Position numbers and translations under genes: made by a program. Below the pieces are notes generated by a model. The model ran no database searches, had not been told where the DNA came from, and was given only the letters and a program-made list of their open reading frames with translations. DNA of 64,000 bases. It comes from Polaromonas sp. Its GTDB lineage: Bacteria > Pseudomonadota > Gammaproteobacteria > Burkholderiales > Burkholderiaceae_C. The stretch spans positions 1 through 64,000 of the forward strand of contig JAQGNE010000080.1 in the NCBI GenBank assembly GCA_028291985.1. The letters are read 5' to 3'. Positions 53,502-63,633 of this stretch are shown piece after piece (the stretch's first letter is position 1; each line of letters starts with the position of its first letter).

Positions 53502-54347
53502 GTGGAACACCTGTCCATGCTGGAACCTGACTCTCCCAACGTCCTGAGCGCCACCATCTGGGCGGCTACGCACGCCCTGCCGGTGTTCGGCGCCATGCTG
53601 GTGCTGCTCTTGCTTTGCGTAGCCACCCTCTGGCTGCTGACGCGGCGCTACGGCGTGCATCACGAGACCAGCGCCTTTCCACCGCTGGCCTATCTGATCG
53701 CTTACCTGGCGTCGGGCTTTGCACTCATGACAGCAGCAGCCTCCCTGTTTGCAGAGGTAGCCGAAAACGTGGGCGACGGCAGCAAGCTCGGCCAGCTGGA
53801 CCTGGTTTTTTCCAACACGGTTGCAGCTCATGTGTCCCAGGCCACGCTGCAGGTTTTTGCAATGCTGACGCGCCTGGGCGACCCACTGGTGCTGGGCATC
53901 TGCGGCGCCGTGGTGGCGCTGGTATTGATCTGGCAGCGCCACTACCTGCTGTGCGCAGCATGGGCGTTGGCCGCCGGTGGCAACGCCCTGCTGAACCCCA
54001 CCCTGAAAATCATTTTTGCCCGCGCCCGGCCGGTGCATGAGAACGGCCTGGCGCATGCCACCGGCTACAGCTTTCCCAGCGGCCATTCATCCGGCTCGGT
54101 GGTGGTGTACGGCATGCTGGCCTATGTACTGGTAAAGCTGCTGCCTGCGCGCTGGTCGGCGGCACGCCTGCCGGTGGTACTGGCAGCCACGGCGCTTGCC
54201 TACTCGGTGGGTTGCAGCCGGGTGTTTTTGCAGGTTCACTTTGCCAGCGATGTGCTGGCGGGTTTTGCTTCCGGGGCGACCTGGCTGGTGATGTGTATCG
54301 TTGCTGTGGAGCTGGTGCTCTGGCGGCAGCGGCGAATGCTGCAGTAG
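53502..54347 (+). CDS. PAP2-family phosphatase (membrane)
   Basis: KIIFARARPVHENG...YSFPSGHSSGSVVVYGM...SRVFLQVHFASDVLAGF (PAP2 signature motifs). Confidence 0.92.
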   Translation: MEHLSMLEPDSPNVLSATIWAATHALPVFGAMLVLLLLCVATLWLLTRRYGVHHETSAFPPLAYLIAYLASGFALMTAAASLFAEVAENVGDGSKLGQLDLVFSNTVAAHVSQATLQVFAMLTRLGDPLVLGICGAVVALVLIWQRHYLLCAAWALAAGGNALLNPTLKIIFARARPVHENGLAHATGYSFPSGHSSGSVVVYGMLAYVLVKLLPARWSAARLPVVLAATALAYSVGCSRVFLQVHFASDVLAGFASGATWLVMCIVAVELVLWRQRRMLQ

Positions 54348-54473
54348 GCAACAGGTTTCGAACCGGCTTGAAACGCCTTGTCGTGAACTCTTCTCCACGG
54401 GTGTGGCAAAGCTCGCAGGCAAAAGACGCACGTGGTTCAGACAGACCCTTGACCGGTCAGGTGCATCCTCATT

Positions 54474-54497
54474 CGCAATCGCAATCGCAATCGCAAC
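54474..54497. repeat. Hexanucleotide simple repeat (CGCAAT)3 + CGCAAC
   Basis: cgcaatcgcaatcgcaatcgcaac directly readable. Confidence 0.9.
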
Positions 54498-54574
54498 TGA
54501 TATTGAGCACAGACGCTTGTCGGCTCCCGGTGTTAACGTAACCCCTCAAAAGCCATCAGAACCAGGACACACCC

Positions 54575-55942
54575 ATGCACACTTTCGACTTCGACCTCTT
54601 CGTCATTGGCGGCGGCAGCGGCGGCGTTCGGGCGGCCCGCATGTCGGCGCAGCGCGGCGCGAAGGTGGGCCTGGCCGAGGTGTCAGACATGGGCGGAACC
54701 TGCGTCAACCTGGGTTGCATTCCCAAAAAGCTCTACAGCTACGCAGCCCATTTTTCGGAAAGCTTTGAAGAGTCGCACGGCTTTGGCTGGGTCGGCGAGG
54801 CGCCCACCTTGAACTGGGACATGCTCAAGTCCAACCGCGCACGCGAGATTGCCCGCCTCAACGGCATCTATGTGCAGTTGCTCAAAAGCGCGGGCGTGAA
54901 GATCATCAACGGCTGGGCGCGGCTGGTTGATGCGCAGACGGTTGAGGTGGATGGCCAGCGCTACAGCGCCAAGCATATTCTGGTCGCAACCGGCGGCAAG
55001 CCCAGCCTGCCCGACTTGCCCGGGATTGAACATGCGGTCAGCTCCAACGCCATGTTCGACCTGTCGCCTTTTCCGAAGCGCCTGCTGGTGGTGGGCGGCG
55101 GCTATATCGCCTGCGAATTCGCCTCCATTTTCAATGGACTCGGCTCCAGCGTGACGCAGCTCTACCGCGGCCATCAGGTGCTGCGCGGATTCGATGAGGA
55201 TGTGCGCGCCTTCATCGCTGGCGAACTGGAAAAAAGCGGCGTCAACATCCGGCTGAACACCGATGTCGCCGCCATTGAGCAGCGCGGCGATGGGCTGCGG
55301 GTGCAGCTGATTGACGGCAGCCACACCACCGTTGATACCGTGCTCTTTGCCACCGGCCGCGTTCCGCTGGTTGAGGGCCTGGGCCTGGATACGGCGGGCG
55401 TGAAGCAAAACGCCGCCGGCGCGATCGAGGTCAACGAGCGCTACCAGACCTCGGTGCCATCGATTTATGCGGTTGGCGATGTCACCGCACGGGTGCAGCT
55501 GACGCCGGTGGCCCTGGCGGAAGCCATGGCGGTAGTGGACGACCTCTTTGGCCCTCCACCAGGCAAGCAACCGCGCGGCATGAGCTATGACTTCATTCCG
55601 ACGGCAGTTTTTACCCATCCCAACATCGGAACGGTCGGCTATTCAGAAGCCGATGCGGCCGACAAGCTGGGCAAGATCACGATTTACAAAAGCAATTTCA
55701 AGGCGCTCAAGCACACCCTGAGCGGCAGCACTGAACGCACCTTCATGAAGCTGATCGTCGAGGACGCAACAGACCGCGTGGTGGGCCTGCACATCGTCGG
55801 CGCAGATGCGGGCGAGATCGTGCAGGGCTTTGCAGTGGCCATGAAGGCAGGCGCGACCAAGGCGGTCTTTGACAGCACCATCGGCATTCACCCCACCATG
55901 GCGGAAGAGTTTGTGACGATGCGTGACCCGTTCAAACCCTAG
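54575..55942 (+). CDS. gor: Glutathione-disulfide reductase
   Basis: GGTCVNLGCIPKKLYSYAAHF redox-active disulfide; GVKQNAAGAIEVNERYQTSVPSIYAVGDVT; GIHPTMAEEFVTM. Confidence 0.95.
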   Translation: MHTFDFDLFVIGGGSGGVRAARMSAQRGAKVGLAEVSDMGGTCVNLGCIPKKLYSYAAHFSESFEESHGFGWVGEAPTLNWDMLKSNRAREIARLNGIYVQLLKSAGVKIINGWARLVDAQTVEVDGQRYSAKHILVATGGKPSLPDLPGIEHAVSSNAMFDLSPFPKRLLVVGGGYIACEFASIFNGLGSSVTQLYRGHQVLRGFDEDVRAFIAGELEKSGVNIRLNTDVAAIEQRGDGLRVQLIDGSHTTVDTVLFATGRVPLVEGLGLDTAGVKQNAAGAIEVNERYQTSVPSIYAVGDVTARVQLTPVALAEAMAVVDDLFGPPPGKQPRGMSYDFIPTAVFTHPNIGTVGYSEADAADKLGKITIYKSNFKALKHTLSGSTERTFMKLIVEDATDRVVGLHIVGADAGEIVQGFAVAMKAGATKAVFDSTIGIHPTMAEEFVTMRDPFKP

Positions 55943-56155
55943 CCGCTGAGCCGGATCCGGATCGCAGATCGCAGATCGCGCGCAGCTCAGCGTAAGCTCC
56001 CGCCAGCGGCGCCTCGCTGCACAAAAAGTCAACTGCGGCAAGCTCGACAGCACATCGTGCCATGTGGGTTTTGATGTCAGTTTTCAGGCCTTGAACGGCA
56101 GCCGCGCTGCAGACTGCCCAAGGCATGACCGGCATGGCGGCGTGCACAATAAGCC

Positions 56156-57655
56156 ATGCCTTACCTACCCCCTTTCATCGCGCCTTCCCGCTACCAGGAC
56201 CCGGCTCTGGCATTGGCCCAAGTCCAGAAGATCTACAACCAGCAGATCAGCCATCTGCGCGATGCGATGCAGCGCTTTGTAGCGGGGGAGACGCTGCCCG
56301 GCCATGTGCGCGCCTGCTACCCGTTTGTTCGTATCCAGACTGACACCGTGTCGCGGGCTACGCTGGACGCGGTGGATGTGTCGCCCCTGAGCTATGGCTT
56401 TGTGGCAGGCGCCGGCCGGTTCGAAACCACGCTGACGCGGCCCGACCTGTATGGCAACTACTACCTGGAGCAGTTCCGCCTGCTGCTCGAAAACCATGGT
56501 GTGGAGCTTGAAATCGGCACCAGTACGCAGCCGATTCCGGTGCACTTTTCATTTGCCGAGCATGATCATATTGAAGGCAACATGACGGCCGCGCGCCGCA
56601 ACCTGATGCGCGACGTGTTTGACCTGCCCGACCTCGCCGCGATGGACGACGGCATTGCCAACGGCACTTACGAAGCACGGCCGGGCGAGCCGCAACCGCT
56701 GTCGCTGTTTACGGCGGCGCGGGTTGACTATTCACTGCAGCGGCTACGCCACTACACCGGTACGTCGCCCCACTTCTTTCAGAACTTCGTGCTGTTCACC
56801 AACTACCAGTTTTATATTGACGAGTTTGTGCGGCTGGGCCATGAGGCGATGGCCGATGCCGACAGTGAATACATCTGCTTTGTAGAGCCCGGCAACATGA
56901 TCACCCGGCGCACCGGCCTGGCTGCAGAACCTGCCGATGCCCTGGGCCTTCCACCGCCGCGTCTGCCGCAGATGCCGGCCTACCACCTGATGCGAAGTGA
57001 CCGCAGCGGCATCACCATGGTCAACATCGGCGTCGGCCCGGCCAACGCCAAGAACATCACCGACCATATCGCGGTGCTGCGCCCCTACGCCTGGATCATG
57101 CTGGGCCACTGCGCGGGCCTGCGCAACAGCCAGCAACTGGGTGACTATGTGCTAGCCCACGGCTACGTGCGGGAGGACCACGTACTCGACGAAGAGCTGC
57201 CGCTGTGGGTGCCGATTCCGGCACTGGCTGAAATTCAAAAAGCGCTGGAGCGGGCGGTGCAGGACGTGACCGGCCTGCAGGGCCCGGCGCTCAAAAGCAT
57301 CATGCGCACCGGCACAGTGGCCTCAACCGACAACCGCAACTGGGAGCTGCTGCCCGGCAACCAGCCGCAGCGCCGCTTCAGCCAAAGCCGTGCAGTGGCA
57401 CTGGACATGGAAAGCGCCACGATTGCCGCCAACGGCTTTCGTTTCCGGGTGCCCTACGGCACGCTGCTGTGCGTGAGCGACAAACCGCTGCATGGCGAGA
57501 TCAAGCTGCCGGGCATGGCCAACCATTTCTACCGCGAGCGGGTTGACCAGCACCTGCGCATCGGCATGCGCACGATTGAACTGCTGCGCGCCGAGGGCAC
57601 CGAGCAGCTGCACAGCCGCAAACTGCGCAGCTTTGCGGAAGTTGCCTTTCAGTAA
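56156..57655 (+). CDS. amn: AMP nucleosidase
   Basis: PYLMRSDRSGITMVNIGVGPANAKNITDHIAVLRPYAWIMLGHCAGLR; ALDMESATIAANGFRFRVPYGTLLCVSDKPLHGEIKLPG. Confidence 0.94.
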   Translation: MPYLPPFIAPSRYQDPALALAQVQKIYNQQISHLRDAMQRFVAGETLPGHVRACYPFVRIQTDTVSRATLDAVDVSPLSYGFVAGAGRFETTLTRPDLYGNYYLEQFRLLLENHGVELEIGTSTQPIPVHFSFAEHDHIEGNMTAARRNLMRDVFDLPDLAAMDDGIANGTYEARPGEPQPLSLFTAARVDYSLQRLRHYTGTSPHFFQNFVLFTNYQFYIDEFVRLGHEAMADADSEYICFVEPGNMITRRTGLAAEPADALGLPPPRLPQMPAYHLMRSDRSGITMVNIGVGPANAKNITDHIAVLRPYAWIMLGHCAGLRNSQQLGDYVLAHGYVREDHVLDEELPLWVPIPALAEIQKALERAVQDVTGLQGPALKSIMRTGTVASTDNRNWELLPGNQPQRRFSQSRAVALDMESATIAANGFRFRVPYGTLLCVSDKPLHGEIKLPGMANHFYRERVDQHLRIGMRTIELLRAEGTEQLHSRKLRSFAEVAFQ

Positions 57656-57721
57656 ACATGCCAGTGGTCTGGGAAAGCAGTATCCGGACCGGTCAGCGGC
57701 ACGCATCGCCCGGGGTCTCGT

Positions 57722-57769
57722 GCTATGTGTTTTATAGCTACTTACCTTCTATTCTATTGGACTAGAGCC
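57722..57769 (+). repeat. Dispersed repeat copy
   Basis: gctatgtgttttatagctacttaccttctattctattggactagagcc. Confidence 0.85.
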
Positions 57770-57780
57770 ATTTTTTACTC

Positions 57781-58362
57781 ATGACAACGATGGTTGCTCC
57801 CATGTTCGCCTCCCAGTCTCCCCTCATGCCGCTGGCGCCGCTGGTACCTATCACCGAGGCTGAGCACGGCGTCGTCATCGACATGATGTATGCCCGCGCA
57901 GACAACTTCACCGGAAAAGTTATCTACAGCAGCAAGCTGTGTTTTTTGCACCCCAAGGCAGAGGCAGCGCTGCGCCGCGCCATCGACGGCGCCGCGCACC
58001 TGAAGTTACAGGTCAAGATCTTCGACGCCTTCCGCCCGCAAGCCGCGCAGGAAGCCTTGTGGGCATTTGCCCCCAATCCGGACTACATCGCCGACCCCGC
58101 CAAAGGCTCCAACCACACCCGAGGCGTAGCGGTCGACTTGACCCTGCTGGAGGCCACCGGCAACGAACTGGACATGGGTACCCCGGTTGACACCATGACG
58201 ACGGACTCCCATCACTTTTGCCTCAACCATTCAGCCGCCGTGCAAATCAACCGCGCGAAGTTGCTGACGGTGATGCTGGAGGCAGGCTTCGTGCACCACC
58301 CGAAGGAGTGGTGGCACTACCAGTTGCCGGGGGCGAAAGACTTTGACCTGATCACGCTTTAG
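57781..58362 (+). CDS. ddpX: D-alanyl-D-alanine dipeptidase (DdpX/VanX family)
   Basis: IFDAFRPQAAQEALW, SNHTRGVAVDLTL (SxHxxGxAxD), EWWHYQL motifs. Confidence 0.92.
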   Translation: MTTMVAPMFASQSPLMPLAPLVPITEAEHGVVIDMMYARADNFTGKVIYSSKLCFLHPKAEAALRRAIDGAAHLKLQVKIFDAFRPQAAQEALWAFAPNPDYIADPAKGSNHTRGVAVDLTLLEATGNELDMGTPVDTMTTDSHHFCLNHSAAVQINRAKLLTVMLEAGFVHHPKEWWHYQLPGAKDFDLITL

Positions 58363-58410
58363 GCGGACGCTTCGACAGGTTGCAGCGCAGGTTGCCTGCA
58401 GGGCTCCCAA

Positions 58411-58544
58411 CTGCGGGTCGACGTTAACTTGGCTTACTTTTTTATGGTCCAGAAAAAGATAGTGACTTGCCGCCGGCCCCCGGTCAGCAGCATCAAAAAT
58501 TGCAATCACATCAGGACGACGCAAACGCTACGCTTTCACTAGCT
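58411..58544. repeat. Long intergenic repeat, copy 2
   Basis: Same ordered blocks as 172-344. Confidence 0.7.
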
Positions 58545-58575
58545 GCCACCGCAACAGGCACACAAGCGCTGGATC
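58527..58575 (+). repeat. Degenerate dispersed repeat copy at the end of the long repeat
   Basis: gctacgctttcactagctgccaccgcaacaggcacacaagcgctgg; 3' block diverged. Confidence 0.4.
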
Positions 58576-58594
58576 AAGTTCGACAAGCCACCAC

Positions 58595-59797
58595 TCAAAC
58601 CGCCCGAGGCGTCACCCAACCCGCCGCCTTCTTCGCATGGGCCCGAGCCATCTCCACATCATCAGCAAACGCCAGTGCCACACCCATGCGCCGCTTCAAA
58701 AAACTCTCCGGCTTGCCAAATAAACGAATGTCACTGTTCGGCACCCGCAGCGCCTTATCCACGCCATCGAACACAATGCCGTGTGCATCGACGCCGCCAT
58801 AAATCACGGCGCTTGCACCGGGCGAACGCAACGCCGTATCAACCGGCAAACCCAAGATCGCTCTGGCATGCAGTTCGAACTGGCTCTGCACCTGGCTGCA
58901 CATCGTCACCATGCCGGTGTCATGCGGACGCGGGCTGACCTCACTGAACCAGACATCGTCACCCTTGACGAACAGTTCCACGCCGAAAACGCCCTGGCCC
59001 TGCAGGTTGTCGGTCACAGCTTTGGCGATGTCGCGGCTTTTTTGCAGTGCGGCAGGCTGCATGGGTTGGGGTTGCCAGCTTTCCACATAGTCGCCATTGA
59101 CCTGCACATGGCCGATCGGCTCGCAAAAACTGGTTTCAATAGCGCCGTCTGAACCGACGGAGCGCACGGTGAGCTGGGTGATCTCGTAGTCAAAGTCGAT
59201 GAAGCCTTCAACAATCACCCGGCCGCCCTGGATGCGGCCGCCGGCCATGGCGTAATCCCAGGCGGTCTTGACATCTGCCGCCGTGGCGATCTTGCTCTGG
59301 CCCTTGCCGGATGAGCTCATCACCGGCTTGACGATGCATGGGTAGCCGACGCGGGTGTCAATCGCGGCCTGCAACTCGGCCAGCGAATCACAAAACACAT
59401 AGGGGCTGGTGGGCAGGCCCAGGGTTTCGGCGGCGAGACGGCGAATGCCTTCGCGGTCCATGGTCAGCCGCGCTGCACGCGCTGTCGGTATGACCCGAAC
59501 CGTGCCGGCGGCTTCCAGTTCTTCCAGCATCGGCGTGGCAATGGCTTCAATTTCCGGCACCACCAGGTGCGGGCGCTCCCGCTCGATCAGCGCTTTGAGC
59601 TGCACTGGATCACTCATGGTGATGGTGCGCGCATGGTGCGCCACCTGCTGGCCGGGAGCGTTGTCATAGCGGTCAACCGCTATCGTCTCAACGCCCAGCC
59701 TTTGCAAGGCAATCAGCACTTCCTTTCCCAGCTCACCCGAGCCGAGTAGCATGACTTTGGTGGCGTGAGGAGACAAAGGCGAGCCGATGGTGGTCAT
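58595..59797 (-). CDS. purT: Formate-dependent phosphoribosylglycinamide formyltransferase 2
   Basis: [58 protein letters not shown]; start ATG at 59797. Confidence 0.95.
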   Translation of the reverse strand: MTTIGSPLSPHATKVMLLGSGELGKEVLIALQRLGVETIAVDRYDNAPGQQVAHHARTITMSDPVQLKALIERERPHLVVPEIEAIATPMLEELEAAGTVRVIPTARAARLTMDREGIRRLAAETLGLPTSPYVFCDSLAELQAAIDTRVGYPCIVKPVMSSSGKGQSKIATAADVKTAWDYAMAGGRIQGGRVIVEGFIDFDYEITQLTVRSVGSDGAIETSFCEPIGHVQVNGDYVESWQPQPMQPAALQKSRDIAKAVTDNLQGQGVFGVELFVKGDDVWFSEVSPRPHDTGMVTMCSQVQSQFELHARAILGLPVDTALRSPGASAVIYGGVDAHGIVFDGVDKALRVPNSDIRLFGKPESFLKRRMGVALAFADDVEMARAHAKKAAGWVTPRAV

Positions 59798-59957
59798 GTG
59801 TGCAGCTTGAAGAAAAGGTGACGAAAGGTTTTTCGGCAAACCGGAATGGCTGCCTGCCTGAGAATGCGCGCTACTTTACTTCACGCCTCCAGCACGGCGA
59901 GCCGGCGCAGTCAGCACCAGCACTGGCAGGTCCTGCCAACTGTTGGCGCGCGCTGTG

Positions 59958-59976
59958 TTTGATAATCATTTCAACC
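59958..59976. promoter_or_regulatory. Possible Fur-box-like sequence upstream of siderophore-interacting protein gene
   Basis: tttgataatcatttcaac shares TGATAATCATT with the Fur consensus core; flanks do not match well. Confidence 0.35.
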
Positions 59977-60012
59977 GCCACCGCCGTGGCCGCACATCAA
60001 CCGAAAGCTGCC

Positions 60013-60843
60013 ATGACCGAGCCCGCGACCACGCCTCAGCCAACCGCTGCACCAAACCCTGCAGCTCCCGAGGCAGCCCCACGCAAACGCCGGCCGCCAC
60101 GGCTTGTCGAGGTTACACGGGTACACATGTTGAGCCCGACCATGCGCCGCATCACGCTCCGAGGCGCAGAGCTTGAAGGCTTCGAGGTGCATGACCCCGC
60201 CAGCTACATCAAGCTCATTTTTCCGGAGCCTGGCCAGCTTGAGCCCGACCGGCCGCTACCCGATGGGCCACGTGCCAAAAGCATGCGCACCTATACGCCG
60301 CTGGCCCTACGCCCTGCACTTCATGAGGTCGATGTCGACTTTGTGCTGCACGGCGAAGGCCCTGCGTCCACCTGGGCGGCGCAAGCGGCGCTGGGGCAAA
60401 AGATATTTCTGATGGGGCCTGGCCCGGGTTACAAGCTGGATCAAGCCGCAGCTGCGCTACTGATGATCGGCGACGACAGCGCCTTGCCCGCTTTTGAGAC
60501 CGTGCTGGCTGCACTGCCTGACGCGGTCCAGGCACAGCTGTTGGTGGAAGTGACCAGCGCTGATGAAGAACGGCCTTTGGCAGGGGCAAGCCATGTGCAA
60601 TGGGTGGTTCGCGGCCCGGACAACACCCAGGCCGGCCGGGCACTGGAAGCAGCGCTACGCGCCCGGGGACCGATACCACCGGGTACGCGCATCTACCTGG
60701 CCTGCGAGGCAGCGGCCATGCGCCGCCTACGGAGCCTGCTGACCACCGAGCTCGCGGTAGAGCGCAGCCGCATTGTGGGCCGGGGTTACTGGAAGCTGGC
60801 GACGGCCAACCACCCGGACCACGATTACGGCGAAGACGATTGA
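60013..60843 (+). CDS. Siderophore-interacting FAD-binding protein (SIP/ViuB family ferric reductase)
   Basis: VTRVHMLSPTMRRITLRGAELEGFEVHDPASYIKLIFPEPG; RTYTPLALRP; GYWKLATANHPDHDYGED C-terminal block. Upstream start 59800 less likely. Confidence 0.88.
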   Translation: MTEPATTPQPTAAPNPAAPEAAPRKRRPPRLVEVTRVHMLSPTMRRITLRGAELEGFEVHDPASYIKLIFPEPGQLEPDRPLPDGPRAKSMRTYTPLALRPALHEVDVDFVLHGEGPASTWAAQAALGQKIFLMGPGPGYKLDQAAAALLMIGDDSALPAFETVLAALPDAVQAQLLVEVTSADEERPLAGASHVQWVVRGPDNTQAGRALEAALRARGPIPPGTRIYLACEAAAMRRLRSLLTTELAVERSRIVGRGYWKLATANHPDHDYGEDD

Positions 60844-60863
60844 GCCTTGGGCACAATCCCTGG

Positions 60864-61808
60864 ATGCCCGAGCCCCTTTTTGAAGTAAGCGATCTGAGCA
60901 AGCGCTACGGCGAAGCAACCGTCGTTGACCGTTTGTCATTCAGGATTGCGCCGGGCGAGTGTCTGGGCGTGATCGGCCCGAACGGCGCAGGCAAGACCAC
61001 CACCATCCGGATGTGCCTGGGGCTGACGGCGCCCGACACTGGCCATATTTCTTTTTTTGGAGGCGCCCGCGGCACACCGCCGCTGACCATGCCGCGCGAT
61101 GCACTTGCCATCAAGGAAAAGCTGGGCATCGTCAGCCAGTTTGACAGCCTGGACCCTGACTTTTCATGCGCCGAGAACCTGCTGGTGTTTGGCCGCTACT
61201 TCGGCTTGAAGGATGAACTCATCAAGAAGCGCATACCGATGCTGCTGGAATTTGCCGCGCTGACGAACAAGGCCAATGCCAAGCTGAGCGAGCTTTCGGG
61301 CGGGATGAAGCGCCGCCTGAGCCTGGCGCGCGCGCTGGTCAACGACCCACAGCTGTTGCTGCTGGATGAGCCCACAACCGGCCTGGACCCCCAGGCGAGG
61401 CACCTGATGTGGGAGCGGCTGCAGCGGCTGGTGCAACAGGGAAAGTCCATTTTGCTGACTACCCACTTCATGGATGAAGCCGAGCGGCTGTGCAACCGGC
61501 TGCTGGTGCTCGACCACGGTAAAAAAATGACCGAAGGCACACCCCGCCAATTGATAGCCGACCACCTGGAGCCGGATGTCGTCGAGGTTTACGGTGCGGG
61601 CGCTCTGGCGTTGGTGCACTCCAGCCTCAAGGCGCTGGCGGTACGCACCGAGGTCAGTGGCGAAACCGTGTTTTTCTACACGCAGGATGCCAAACCTCTG
61701 CTGGCAGCGCTGGCTGACCATCCGCAGCTGCGCACCCTGCACCGCCCCGCCAACCTGGAAGACCTGTTTTTGAAGCTGACGGGCCGCCAGATCAGGGAGG
61801 ATGCATGA
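60864..61808 (+). CDS. nodI: ABC transporter ATP-binding protein, NodI-like (DRA ATPase)
   Basis: GVIGPNGAGKTTTIRMCLGLTAPDTGHISFFG; LSGGMKRRLSLARALVNDPQLLLLDEPTTGLDPQARHLMWERL. Confidence 0.9.
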   Translation: MPEPLFEVSDLSKRYGEATVVDRLSFRIAPGECLGVIGPNGAGKTTTIRMCLGLTAPDTGHISFFGGARGTPPLTMPRDALAIKEKLGIVSQFDSLDPDFSCAENLLVFGRYFGLKDELIKKRIPMLLEFAALTNKANAKLSELSGGMKRRLSLARALVNDPQLLLLDEPTTGLDPQARHLMWERLQRLVQQGKSILLTTHFMDEAERLCNRLLVLDHGKKMTEGTPRQLIADHLEPDVVEVYGAGALALVHSSLKALAVRTEVSGETVFFYTQDAKPLLAALADHPQLRTLHRPANLEDLFLKLTGRQIREDA

Positions 61809-62623
61809 CACCCGCCAAACAGAGCAACTGGGCTGCACTCATGCGCCCGCCGCAGATCAGCCTGCGCTGGCTGCCGGTTTTTCGGCGCAACCTGCTGGTG
61901 TGGCGCAAGCTCGCCATACCCAGCCTGGTCGGCAACATTGCCGAGCCGCTGATCACGCTGGTGGCGTTTGGCTATGGTCTGGGCGCGCTGGTCGGCCAGG
62001 TGCAACTGAGCGGCGCAGCGGTGCCCTACATTCTTTTTCTCGCGAGCGGCTCCATCTGCATGAGCGCGATGAATGCGGCGTCATTCGAAGCCCTGTATTC
62101 GGCTTTTTCACGCATGCATGTTCAACGCACCTGGGACGGCATCATGAACGCGCCGGTTCGGCTGGACGATGTGGTGTTTGCCGAAATGCTGTGGGCTGCC
62201 TTCAAGGCGCTTTTTACCGCCACCATCATCCTGCTGGTGATGCTGGGCCTGGGCATCAGTTCCAGCCCCTTGCTGCTGCTGGCCCTGCCCCTGCTGGGGC
62301 TGGTCGGCATCACCTTTTCGAGCATTGCATTGATCTTCAATGCGCTGGCCAAAGGCTACGATTTTTTCACCTACTACTTCACCCTGTTCCTGACGCCCAC
62401 CATGTTTTTGAGCGGTGTGTTCTTCCCGCGCGACCAGTTGCCGGGTTTCATGCGGCTGCTGTCAGACTGGCTTCCATTGACAGCGGCGGTTGAGCTGGTT
62501 CGCCCGCTGTTCCTGGGCCAGTTACCGGCAAACGGTTTGCGCTATCTGGCACTGCTGCTGTTTTACGCGGTGGCCGGTTTCTGGCTTGCGCTGGCCTTGA
62601 CGCGCAAGCGGTTTCTCAGCTGA
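61805..62623 (+). CDS. nodJ: ABC-2 type permease, NodJ-like
   Basis: RNLLVWRKLAIPSLVGNIAEPLITLVAFGYGLGALVG; FTYYFTLFLTPTMFLSGVFFPRDQLP; overlaps nodI-like stop. Confidence 0.9.
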   Translation: MTPAKQSNWAALMRPPQISLRWLPVFRRNLLVWRKLAIPSLVGNIAEPLITLVAFGYGLGALVGQVQLSGAAVPYILFLASGSICMSAMNAASFEALYSAFSRMHVQRTWDGIMNAPVRLDDVVFAEMLWAAFKALFTATIILLVMLGLGISSSPLLLLALPLLGLVGITFSSIALIFNALAKGYDFFTYYFTLFLTPTMFLSGVFFPRDQLPGFMRLLSDWLPLTAAVELVRPLFLGQLPANGLRYLALLLFYAVAGFWLALALTRKRFLS

Positions 62624-62674
62624 AGCGGTGCTGCCGCAGCCCAGGCCAACGGCACACGTAACGCCTTACATTTT

Positions 62675-62722
62675 GCTATGCATTCCATAGCTACCAGCCT
62701 TTATAAGGAATGGGCTAGAGGC
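62675..62722 (+). repeat. Dispersed repeat copy (closest to consensus)
   Basis: gctatgcattccatagctaccagcctttataaggaatgggctagaggc. Confidence 0.88.
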
Positions 62723-62755
62723 ATTATTGCTTGAATTTCGAGGGCGAGGGCCGTA

Positions 62756-63385
62756 TCAGGCCGCTCTTACCTGGCGCGCCGATGTCAACAGCAGCCCCAA
62801 ACCCAGACCACCTACAACGACGGAAGACAGACGTTGAACTGCGGTTCCCGCACGGGCGTAGGCCATGCGCACCCGTGGCCGCGAGAACAGGTGTGCCAAC
62901 AGCAAGTGCCAGCCCAGGGCGTTACAAACCATCATCGCCACCGCGCACATCTGCAGTACCCCTCCAGCTTCTGGCGGAAACGAGGCTGCGAATACACTGC
63001 CAAAAAACAGTGCTGACTTGGGGTTTGTCATGTTGGTCAGCAAGCCCAGCCGGAACGCAGCCGAAGGCGAAAGTGGCAGCAATTGTTTTCTGGCCAGGTG
63101 CGGGTTGCTGGAGCGCCAGAGCCGGCAAGCGACAAACAGCAGATAGGCGCCGCCTGCAAACTGCAGCGCCAGCCGCACGCCGGGAAATGCCTGAAAGATA
63201 AGGTTGATACCGAGCACCGCAGAAGTCGCCCATAAAGCCGCACCGGCTGCAACGCCAAGCGCCGCGAATCGTGCGCCGCGGCCGTCATCGCTGGCGGCCA
63301 TCTGCGCTATCAGCAGCACGTTCACGCCGGGACTGACCAGAGCAGCTGCATGAAGAATCCAGATTGTCAGCAGGACAGAGAGCAT
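62756..63385 (-). CDS. LysE/RhtB family amino-acid exporter
   Basis: SPGVNVLLIAQMAASDDGRGARFAALGVAAGAALWA; NMTNPKSALFFGSVFA. Confidence 0.88.
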   Translation of the reverse strand: MLSVLLTIWILHAAALVSPGVNVLLIAQMAASDDGRGARFAALGVAAGAALWATSAVLGINLIFQAFPGVRLALQFAGGAYLLFVACRLWRSSNPHLARKQLLPLSPSAAFRLGLLTNMTNPKSALFFGSVFAASFPPEAGGVLQMCAVAMMVCNALGWHLLLAHLFSRPRVRMAYARAGTAVQRLSSVVVGGLGLGLLLTSARQVRAA

Positions 63386-63476
63386 GAACGGCTCCAAAAG
63401 CTCGATGATGCCATGCACGTTGCAGAACCTGTTGAGCTGCGGGGGTCTGGCAAAGTCAGCAGACAGGCGCACATTT

Positions 63477-63524
63477 GCTACTTTTTTTATAGCTTCATGC
63501 TCTTTTGATGCTTGAGCTATAGGC
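63477..63524 (+). repeat. Dispersed repeat copy
   Basis: gctactttttttatagcttcatgctcttttgatgcttgagctataggc. Confidence 0.75.
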
Positions 63525-63633
63525 ATAAAATGCCAGACAATGCGGCTGCGGTTTGGTGCAGCTGTGGGGTGCGTGCAGGATCTCTCTTTGCCATCACATA
63601 CGGTCGATTCATCTTTTTCATCGCCATTTGCCC

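Noticed and set aside
57781-58362. VanX-type vancomycin resistance
   Set aside because: No vanH, vanA, vanR or vanS neighbours; Gram-negative DdpX-type housekeeping dipeptidase is the simpler call
60864-62623. Nodulation locus
   Set aside because: Only nodI/nodJ-like transporter genes present; no nodABC, and such paralogs are common in Burkholderiales
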